Positions 1-6,494 of a DNA stretch of 30,498 nt are shown in pieces. Source of the DNA: CAYTOF01 sp964439435 (GTDB lineage: Bacteria > Bacillota > Clostridia > Oscillospirales > QAMX01). A model generated the notes under the pieces. That model searched no databases and had not been told where the DNA came from. It was given only the letters and a program-made list of their open reading frames with translations. Every line of letters starts with the position of its first letter. Position 1 is the stretch's first letter. The stretch is from positions 1-30,498 of the forward strand of contig CAYTOF010000022.1 in the NCBI GenBank assembly GCA_964439435.1, written 5' to 3'. The position numbers and the translations under genes are program-made.

Positions 1-154
1 ATAAACCAAAATGCAAAATATTGCAAGCTCCAAAGCACGACTGACGAGAGCTCTCCAGTGTGAGAGTTCTCCGCAAGGAAAGTGCCGGCAGTGTCCGGGC
101 TGTGCCGGATTTGCCACCTGCATGGGGGCATTTCGGGTAGAGATACGGGCTGTC

Positions 155-194
155 AAAGAAAAGATGCGGGCCCAATCACACGATTTGGGCCCGC
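155..194 (-). terminator. Rho-independent terminator of the tRNA-Thr/tRNA-Asp operon
   Basis: Read on the minus strand just after tRNA-Thr, a GC-rich hairpin is formed by GCGGGCCCAA and its complement TTGGGCCCGC (plus-strand arms 166-175 and 185-194). It is followed by a T-rich run (ATCTTTTCTTT) down to about 155. The position right behind the tRNA 3' end fits the end of the tRNA transcript. Confidence 0.85.
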
Positions 195-201
195 GTCTTG
201 C

Positions 202-277
<76 letters not shown>

Positions 278-286
278 GTCTTTGTA

Positions 287-326
287 ATGCCTGCGGGCAA
301 CTGTTTTTCAGACTGCCCGCAGGCAT
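287..326. repeat. 13-bp inverted repeat between the two tRNA genes
   Basis: ATGCCTGCGGGCA at 287-299 is perfectly complementary to TGCCCGCAGGCAT at 314-326, with a 14-nt loop. Neither strand has a T run after the hairpin, so it does not look like a terminator. In the tRNA precursor transcript it would form a stable stem between tRNA-Asp and tRNA-Thr and might guide RNase processing; that role is inference. Confidence 0.75.
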
Positions 327-333
327 TGAAGTT

Positions 334-410
334 TGGCGACCCGGAAGGGACTCGAACCCTCGGCCTCTAGCGTGACAGGCTAGCGTTCTAACCAACTGAA
401 CTACCGGGCC
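334..410 (-). tRNA. tRNA-Asp (anticodon GTC)
   Basis: The minus strand gives a full cloverleaf. The acceptor stem GGCCCGG pairs with CCGGGTC (one G-T pair), the D-loop contains AGTTGGTTAGAAC, the anticodon stem CTAGC/GCTAG holds loop CTGTCAC with anticodon GTC, and the T-arm is AGGGTTCGAGTCCCT. Discriminator G is followed by an encoded CCA (plus positions 334-336). It is the promoter-proximal gene of a two-tRNA operon. Confidence 0.96.
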
Positions 411-442
411 AAAAAAGATGCATTTCACATGATGCGTTTTGT

Positions 443-472
443 ATTTTAACATATGAGAGCTTAAACTGTCAA
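443..472 (-). promoter_or_regulatory. Sigma-70-type promoter of the tRNA operon
   Basis: On the minus strand TTGACA (plus 467-472) is followed after 17 nt by TTAAAA (444-449), or after 18 nt by TAAAAT (443-448). Transcription would start about 25 nt before tRNA-Asp. Confidence 0.75.
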
Positions 473-744
473 GCGGTTTTGACATATAAACGGCAATTTG
501 CTTTTTCATGTAGATTCTCAAAGTAAGTTCCACATCACATAATGCAAAGCAATGGCCTAGGTGTTTCGAAATCTATGGCCTACCGGCATTTAAAACATTG
601 AAGAAAACACTATTTCATCCCGGATAGAAAATTGGATGTTTTCGGCATTCATCCGATTTTCGCCTTTGAGGTTATTTAGTCTCCTGAATTGTGAAATAAA
701 CAGATTATATCATCCCAATTCATTTGAAGTGGTTGTCGATTTTC
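473..744. other. AT-rich intergenic stretch between tRNA promoter and GH39-like gene
   Basis: I see no gene here. It holds the 3' flank of the GH39-like gene, a duplicated ATGGCCTA (about 552 and 575) and an imperfect hairpin around 603-643 (GAAAACATCC with GGATG...GTTTTC) that lacks a T tract. The GH39-like transcript therefore has no obvious intrinsic terminator before the tRNA operon. Confidence 0.4.
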
Positions 745-2088
745 CTATCGGCGTTTTTCAATCAATACTACTTGATTTTCTTTTAAAGAAAAACAGTTTA
801 TATCAATTTTCATTTCAGTCATCATATTATTTTCATCAATCAAATGGGCGGCAATTTTACCGGAAATATCAAGTGTAATTTCGGTGTCTTCGCCTAAATT
901 TGCAATTAAAACCGCTGTAGTTTCACCATTTGTTGCAGAAATGGCATGAACATTTGGGTTGTTGCACACACATTCAATTTGAGTGCCCAATTCATAAAGT
1001 CTGCCAAATGCCTTAAAACCGTAATATGCGCAAAACGGTTCATATGTTATCGGATTAAACAATCCGCCATAAATATTTGCACCTATATTTGCATCGTAAA
1101 AACACATCACAGCCATTTTTGTATTTTGCATTGCACACATCATGGCAACACTGTTTGCACATGAAACTGACCTGCCGCGAGTTTCTTTGCTTGGACTTGG
1201 ATTCCACTCGTTTAGATGTATTTCAACATTTTCCAATCCTGCTATTTCAAAATAGTTTTCTACATATTTCTGCATTCTCACTGTGGGAACAACGGTGGAA
1301 TAACTGTGGTGTGAAAAGAAATCTAATGGAAGATTTTCTTTTACAACCATGGCAATAAATTTTTCAAAAAAGTCAATAAACCCGATTTTTCTTATTTCCC
1401 ATTTGTCAAGGTCTCGATCTGAGCCCATTGCCATTGCCGATGCTAATTTATCTTCGACAATTGCATAAAACCCACAATGTCCATATCCGCCTATTTTTAT
1501 TGTATCGCCAAAGCATTTGCGCAGATGCAGTGATGCGACGCGATAGAGTTCAAAAAACTCTTCTGCTGTTCCGTTCCAACAGCCGTTGCCCATTCCGGTG
1601 TGGTTTGCATCTGGCTCATTCCAAATTTCCCAATACTTGATATTATAATGGAATCCATCCGCCCACCCTTCGTTATAGTGGCGAATTATATACTCACAAA
1701 TTTTTGCCCATTTATCGTTGTCGGAAGGGGGGTCTATTCGATATGATTTGATATAATGAAAATTTTCAATGGTTACGCCAAGCCTGAAATATGGCTCGCA
1801 ATTGTTTTCAAGAAGTGCCGCAAGCAGTAAATCGGTAAATGTAAAATCGTATGAATTGGGGTCTTCCACATCTGCCGAGAAATCTCTAAAAATATTTGGA
1901 ATATCCACATACATATTGCCGCCAAACCAACCCCCAACATCATGTAAACGAGAGTAAGGGATATTGGCTTCTTTTAAATACTTGATGTAGGAATAATTCA
2001 TTCCAACAACCGGAGGTTGACCAACCGCATGCATCGGTTTGATTTGACCGAGTTGCTTTTCGGGGTATAATGTAATATTTGTAAGCAC
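745..2088 (-). CDS. Glycoside hydrolase family 39-like protein (beta-xylosidase-type)
   Basis: Predicted retaining glycosidase with a TIM-barrel fold, probably acting on a xylose-type or related beta-linked sugar; the substrate is inferred from family resemblance only. The motif YWEIWNEPD places a candidate acid/base Glu at residue 158, and HLNEWN places a candidate nucleophile Glu at residue 294, the usual clan GH-A pair. An N-terminal KPMHAVGQPPVVG segment resembles the first barrel strand of GH39 enzymes. There is no signal peptide, so it is cytoplasmic. I chose GTG at 2088 because a strong promoter lies at 2111-2139 and GGAAGG (2099-2104) precedes it by 10 nt; the longer TTG-initiated frame to 2139 would start inside the promoter. 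The leader would be only about 15 nt. Codon use is AT-richer than its neighbours (33-40% GC in two 60-nt samples), suggesting a separate origin. It stops with TAG. Confidence 0.8.
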   Translation of the reverse strand: MLTNITLYPEKQLGQIKPMHAVGQPPVVGMNYSYIKYLKEANIPYSRLHDVGGWFGGNMYVDIPNIFRDFSADVEDPNSYDFTFTDLLLAALLENNCEPYFRLGVTIENFHYIKSYRIDPPSDNDKWAKICEYIIRHYNEGWADGFHYNIKYWEIWNEPDANHTGMGNGCWNGTAEEFFELYRVASLHLRKCFGDTIKIGGYGHCGFYAIVEDKLASAMAMGSDRDLDKWEIRKIGFIDFFEKFIAMVVKENLPLDFFSHHSYSTVVPTVRMQKYVENYFEIAGLENVEIHLNEWNPSPSKETRGRSVSCANSVAMMCAMQNTKMAVMCFYDANIGANIYGGLFNPITYEPFCAYYGFKAFGRLYELGTQIECVCNNPNVHAISATNGETTAVLIANLGEDTEITLDISGKIAAHLIDENNMMTEMKIDINCFSLKENQVVLIEKRR

Positions 2089-2110
2089 ACTGACACCGCC
2101 TTCCAGCGCC

Positions 2111-2139
2111 AGTATACAATACGCTCTAGTTGTTGTCAA
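2111..2139 (-). promoter_or_regulatory. Consensus promoter of the GH39-like gene
   Basis: On the minus strand TTGACA (plus 2134-2139), exactly 17 nt, then TATACT (2111-2116). This near-perfect sigma-70/SigA promoter overlaps the extended reading frame and so argues for the downstream GTG start at 2088. Confidence 0.8.
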
Positions 2140-2296
2140 GAAAGAAATATCTTCTTATTAAACTCTTTTTTCTGCCCTTTTTCTCCGCAGCTTCGGCGCA
2201 ATGAGGGACTTGCTTTGGGAATTTACAATTTGCTTTTTCGGTTGGTCAAAGTGGAAAAAGGAATGTGAACGCCTTCTTTGCATGGTCATTATTTTG

Positions 2297-2325
2297 TTGA
2301 CATTCCTTTTCTTAAAGGTTATACT
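2297..2325 (+). promoter_or_regulatory. Consensus promoter of the DUF4838 gene
   Basis: TTGACA (2297-2302), 17 nt, TATACT (2320-2325), about 40 nt before the start codon. Its hexamers and spacing are identical to the divergent GH39-like promoter 160 bp away. Confidence 0.82.
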
Positions 2326-2368
2326 GAACCCACAAAAAATTCAATACAAAATTTGAGAGGTGAACTCT

Positions 2369-4132
2369 ATGCGCCTTGTCACAAACGGCATTTCTTCACA
2401 TTCCATTATCTGCGCGGAAAACGCCCCCGCAGCGGAGCGGTACGCCGCAAAAGAACTGGCTTATTTCCTCGAAAGCATGACCGGAGCGGAACTTGCCATC
2501 AAAGATGAATTGTCTCCAAAGACAGGTTCTGAAATTTTGGTGGGCCACAGCACGCGTACTGCGACACTTAGGATAGATCCCGCCATGACGCCCTCTGAGG
2601 AGGAATATCTGATCCGTGCAAAAGAGGATGACCTTGTCATTGCGGGAGGAAAACCCAGAGGCACGCTTTATGGGGTCTATGGTTTTTTGCAAGATGTGCT
2701 CGGCTTTCGTTTCTTTGCGCCGCAGTGCATCAAAATCCCATTTTCCAAAGACATCGAGTTGGAGGACGACCTTTATCTCTCCGACAAGCCCGCCTTTCGT
2801 TACCGTGAGTCCAACTACCATCATCTCACAGTCGGCGAAAATGCCGCCAGGGCCAGGCAAAACGGCGCAATCAGCGCTCTGGGGGAAGAGCATGGAGGTC
2901 ATCACACATATGCGCCGGGCTTTTTTGTCCACACATTTCAAAGCTTGATCTCCGCCAAGGAATACTATGACGAACACCCGGAATATTTTGCCCTTGTGGA
3001 TGGGAAGCGAGACAACTCACGCCAGCACCAGATCTGTCTGACACATCCCGATGTGTTGCGCATTTGCATTGAGAAGTCTTTGACGGCTCTGCGCAAAAAC
3101 CCCGAGGCGACGCTGATCTCCATCTCTCAAAGCGACAACGACCATCCATGCGAATGTGAAAGCTGCCAAAAGCTGGCCGATATCGAGGAAAGCCAATCCG
3201 GGCCCATCATCCACTTTGTCAACGCCATAGCCGATGAGGTGGCTAAGGAATTCCCCCATGTGACGGTGGACACGCTTTCCTATCTCTATTCGGAAAAACC
3301 GCCAAAGCATGTGCGTCCGCGGGAAAATATGCAAATCCGCTTTGCGCTCCTAAACCACTGTCACTCCCACCCCCTGCGCTCCTGCAAATATCAGCCCATC
3401 GGCAACAACGGACAAGGGCTTTATATGAAGGAGACCTTTGCGGACATGCTCCTTTCCTGGAGCAAGATAACAAACCGCATCGCCGTTTGGGATTATGCGG
3501 TTTACTTTGAGTTCTACTTCATGATGCGCCCGAACTTCCACACGCTGGCCGACAATATGCGCTTTTACAAAGAGCACAATGTGGACAGCATGTTCTATGA
3601 AAGTGACGCCAACGCAGGCGGTGAGATGGCGGAGTTGCGCGGTTATATCCTGACACAGCTCATGTGGAATTTGGACTTTGACGTAGATGCGGGTATTGCC
3701 GAGTTTTGCCATGAGTTCTTCGGAGCGGGGGCACCTTTTATACTTAAATATCTGGACATTTCAAGGGAAGCGCTTTTGGAGAGCAACTTCCACATGTGCC
3801 TTTCTGACTATCCCACCTCCCTTTGGATCTCCGCAGGATTTTTGAAAAAGGCAGACGAGCTCTTTGACGGGGCGGAGCAAGCCCTGGCAGACGACCCGAT
3901 ACGACTGCGCCGTGTGCAAAAAGAGCGGATTGCCGTGCGTTTTGCCAAGTTTTTCTACCCTGCCTTTACATATGAGGACAGAGGTGTCGCCGCCGATGAA
4001 TTTATGGCGGATTTGAAAGCCCACGGAGCGATCGTGACGAGCACATACTGGGGCAGCCGAAATATAAGACAGCTTTTGTTCCGCGGCATATGGCGTCCTC
4101 ATGAAGACGATATGGAAGTCTTTCCCGACTAA
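2369..4132 (+). CDS. DUF4838 domain protein with GH67/GH20-N-like domain
   Basis: Predicted carbohydrate-active protein of 587 aa, without signal peptide and hence cytoplasmic. Residues 1 to about 135 resemble the alpha/beta domain found before catalytic barrels of GH67 and GH20 enzymes; the segment GTLYGVYGFLQDVLGFRFFAPQ is characteristic. From about residue 145 onward it resembles DUF4838, with the region HTFQSLISAKEYYDEHPEYFAL and the Cys pair in CECESC. DUF4838 proteins occur in polysaccharide-use loci, but I know no established reaction, so none is assigned. ATG 2369 was chosen over GTG 2360 because GAGAGGTG (2355-2362) stands 6 nt before it and covers the GTG. It has its own consensus promoter and is followed by a hairpin terminator and then another promoter, so it is probably monocistronic. 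Domain assignment is by recall of family sequences. Confidence 0.78.
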   Translation: MRLVTNGISSHSIICAENAPAAERYAAKELAYFLESMTGAELAIKDELSPKTGSEILVGHSTRTATLRIDPAMTPSEEEYLIRAKEDDLVIAGGKPRGTLYGVYGFLQDVLGFRFFAPQCIKIPFSKDIELEDDLYLSDKPAFRYRESNYHHLTVGENAARARQNGAISALGEEHGGHHTYAPGFFVHTFQSLISAKEYYDEHPEYFALVDGKRDNSRQHQICLTHPDVLRICIEKSLTALRKNPEATLISISQSDNDHPCECESCQKLADIEESQSGPIIHFVNAIADEVAKEFPHVTVDTLSYLYSEKPPKHVRPRENMQIRFALLNHCHSHPLRSCKYQPIGNNGQGLYMKETFADMLLSWSKITNRIAVWDYAVYFEFYFMMRPNFHTLADNMRFYKEHNVDSMFYESDANAGGEMAELRGYILTQLMWNLDFDVDAGIAEFCHEFFGAGAPFILKYLDISREALLESNFHMCLSDYPTSLWISAGFLKKADELFDGAEQALADDPIRLRRVQKERIAVRFAKFFYPAFTYEDRGVAADEFMADLKAHGAIVTSTYWGSRNIRQLLFRGIWRPHEDDMEVFPD

Positions 4133-4136
4133 AAAC

Positions 4137-4179
4137 ACAAACCCTCTGCGGCCGATATTTCCCGGTGCAGAGGGTTTGT
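4137..4179. terminator. Hairpin terminator after the DUF4838 gene
   Basis: ACAAACCCTCTGC (4137-4149) and GCAGAGGGTTTGT (4167-4179) form a perfect 13-bp stem. The plus-strand T run is short (GTTTGT); the A run before the stem would give a better T run on the minus strand. Confidence 0.7.
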
Positions 4180-4187
4180 ACTGCACA

Positions 4188-4216
4188 TTGAATGCCGGGG
4201 CTTTGTATGCTATACT
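4188..4216 (+). promoter_or_regulatory. Promoter of the TIM-barrel-like glycosidase homologue
   Basis: TTGAAT (4188-4193), 17 nt, TATACT (4211-4216), about 46 nt upstream of the ATG. It keeps the same -10 and spacing as the two preceding carbohydrate genes and follows the upstream terminator directly, so the gene is a separate transcription unit. Confidence 0.75.
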
Positions 4217-4262
4217 AATTCCGCAGATGAAAATGCAATAAACAAAAAGAGGTGGCAAAGCG

Positions 4263-6341
4263 ATGGCTTGCAACGGCGACATACGCACATTGGTTCCGAC
4301 ATGTGAAAAGGGGACCCATGCCGAAAAAGATACTGCTTTGATTGTCCATAGGCTTGGCATGAAGCTGCAGTTGGACGAAAAGTGGACGGACGCATTTCTC
4401 GCAGCGACAAAGGCTCACCCGGGCTCCATTGATGAGATTTGGTTTGCCACAGACTATGGCTTTCCGCCCCTTGAAGTGTGTAGAGAACATACCCGAATAC
4501 TCCGCGAAATCAAAAAAAAGTATGAGGAGCCGGGCATACGCATCTCCATGCAGATGAGCAACTCCCTGGGACATGGGGAGTATAACAGCGCAAACGACTG
4601 CTCGGGGCTTGTCTATAAAGGTTCCCCCGTTGAAAATACAGTGGGACAGAACGGCGCTTTGGCAAAGTATTGTTTTTGTTATAACGGCCCAAATTTCAAA
4701 GAATATATACTGCAATACATCGCAATCTTTGCAAGTATCTGTCCCGAAACCCTCTGGATTGACGATGACCTGCGTCCGGGAAACCACGGCAAAGCGCGTT
4801 ATTGCTGTTTTTGTGAGAACTGTATCTCTGACTTTAACCGACGGCACGGGCAAATGTTTGACAGGGAATCCCTTGTCTTGGCCATCACAGGAGATCTCGG
4901 GTGGCGGGAGCGCTGGGCAGAATTTGTCGAGGAGAGCTTGGCAAAGTTCACCAAGGAGATTGTGCATGCCGTGTTGGCCGTTTCGCCTGATACCCGCTTT
5001 GGCTATCAGCATTACAATATGAGTGCATATCCCAGAAGCGGCTATATGTATATTTTTGACGCCTTGCGCGAGGCCTCGGGCAAAGACCCCTATGCAAGGC
5101 CCGGAGGAGGCTGCTACAGTGCGCACAATCCCAATGACATCCTATATAAGACCCAGTCTGTGCGCTGGCAAATAGCCAACTATGCCGACTACATCACCCA
5201 TATCGTACCCGAAATAGAGAACTTGCCCTTTGTGACCTACGGCAAATCGCCGGAGACCACCTGCTTGGAGGCAAGCGCCCAACTTGCTGCGGGGTGTACG
5301 GGTCTTAGTTTTTCCATGATGATGTATGACTCCGAGCCGATGAGCTGGCATGAGAGCGAACTTGCAGGTTTTTCAAAACACCGTGCTTATTGGGAGAGGC
5401 TTGGCGAGCTCAGCTCAAGGACAAAAGACAGCGGCATCAACCTCTACCTGCCGAAAACCCTATGGAGATCACCGGTGGAAGAGGGGGATTTTTCATGGAC
5501 ACAAGAGCCCTTTGATTCCGGCACAGAGCTTTTACGAAATGCAGTGCCCTATGCCTATGACGACACAGACACACCGATTTATTTTTTACACGACGATGTG
5601 GCCAAAAGGCTTGGGTATGAGGAGTTGTTGTATATCACGAGCAAGCCGGTCATCACAAACGCCTCAACGGTCAAAATACTGTCCTCTCGTTTTGACCTTG
5701 AACCGGACTATTTTGGTGTGGAAGTGACAGAAAACGACAGCTACAAGATGTTTGAGGTTTTCACTGACCATGAAGTGAACGAAGAACTTGAAAGAAGAAC
5801 CTGGGATCAGACCTTTTTCACCCCGAAGGGAAATAGCATGCTGGATATCAGGGGAGATGCCGAGGTGATCTCATATTTTGAAACGGCTTCAAAGGATGTG
5901 CCCCACATATCGGAAGGTACATATCCCTATGGTATTTCTCTTGCCGTCATAAAAACAAGAGCCGGCGGAAAATGGGCGCTCTTTGGAGGCAATGTGTTTC
6001 TGACCTTTATCAGCTATGAAAGGCGAAACCAGATACTTGCCATTGCAAAGTATCTGCGGGGCAAGCCCTTGGCGGCGACATTTTGGGAACGTGCCCAAGG
6101 GACTATTTGGCCCAGAGTGGACAGGATAAGCGGCAAAACCGCAGGAGTCTCCATCTTGAACACCTCCATCGGAACCATAGAGACCTCGAAGCTGGAGATT
6201 GCAAACCCCGCAGGAGAAAGATTTTCATTTATGAACGCAGATGGCACTGTCCCACTCAGGGCTGAAAAAACGGCTGACGGGGTGATGGTGCAGCTGCCGC
6301 CCATAGGTTCTTGGTCTGTGGGGACTGTCTTCATAGATTGA
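4263..6341 (+). CDS. Uncharacterised TIM-barrel glycosidase-like protein
   Basis: A 692-aa soluble protein without signal peptide. The first 300 or so residues read like a glycosidase barrel: strand-like segments such as IDEIWFATDYGF (56-67) and PETLWIDDDLRPGNHG (161-176), followed by a cysteine cluster CCFCENC (181-187). WIDDD sits where clan A-like enzymes often carry acidic catalytic residues, but I cannot assign the catalytic pair. The C-terminal third is beta-rich and resembles an accessory domain (VQLPPIGSWSVGTV near the end). I recognise no named family with confidence; a GH42-like or other clan A relative is the best guess. The start at 4263 is supported by AGAGGTGG 8 nt upstream and a promoter at 4188-4216. 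It ends in a strong terminator shared with the convergent gene. Confidence 0.65.
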   Translation: MACNGDIRTLVPTCEKGTHAEKDTALIVHRLGMKLQLDEKWTDAFLAATKAHPGSIDEIWFATDYGFPPLEVCREHTRILREIKKKYEEPGIRISMQMSNSLGHGEYNSANDCSGLVYKGSPVENTVGQNGALAKYCFCYNGPNFKEYILQYIAIFASICPETLWIDDDLRPGNHGKARYCCFCENCISDFNRRHGQMFDRESLVLAITGDLGWRERWAEFVEESLAKFTKEIVHAVLAVSPDTRFGYQHYNMSAYPRSGYMYIFDALREASGKDPYARPGGGCYSAHNPNDILYKTQSVRWQIANYADYITHIVPEIENLPFVTYGKSPETTCLEASAQLAAGCTGLSFSMMMYDSEPMSWHESELAGFSKHRAYWERLGELSSRTKDSGINLYLPKTLWRSPVEEGDFSWTQEPFDSGTELLRNAVPYAYDDTDTPIYFLHDDVAKRLGYEELLYITSKPVITNASTVKILSSRFDLEPDYFGVEVTENDSYKMFEVFTDHEVNEELERRTWDQTFFTPKGNSMLDIRGDAEVISYFETASKDVPHISEGTYPYGISLAVIKTRAGGKWALFGGNVFLTFISYERRNQILAIAKYLRGKPLAATFWERAQGTIWPRVDRISGKTAGVSILNTSIGTIETSKLEIANPAGERFSFMNADGTVPLRAEKTADGVMVQLPPIGSWSVGTVFID

Positions 6342-6347
6342 CAAAAC

Positions 6348-6405
6348 AAAATAAACACAGAGCCTGCACGGAAAGTTCTCTTCGTGCGGGCTCTGTGTTT
6401 ATTTT
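6348..6405. terminator. Strong bidirectional terminator between convergent genes
   Basis: A long stem of about 23 bp (one G-U pair) runs from AAAATAAACACAGAGCC at 6348 to its complement ending at 6405, with a loop near GAAAGTTCTCTT. An A run on one side and a T run on the other make it work in both directions, for the plus gene ending at 6341 and the minus gene ending at 6495. Confidence 0.92.
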
Positions 6406-6494
6406 AGCGCGCAAGGGATTTTCCTGCCAAATTGACCTGTAAAGCGATATGCATTACAGAGCTAAAAGCTCCACGGTGTAGGGCAATTGAGCCT

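Noticed and set aside
46..55. GAGAGCTCTC palindrome near the window start
   Set aside because: A 10-bp palindrome is easily found by chance, and nothing around it suggests a function.
603..643. Hairpin after the GH39-like gene as a terminator
   Set aside because: The stem is interrupted and no T run follows on the minus strand.
2089..2139. N-terminal extension of the GH39-like protein from TTG 2139
   Set aside because: The stretch is the TTGACA-N17-TATACT promoter; the extension is not homologous to anything recognisable and GTG 2088 has a ribosome site.
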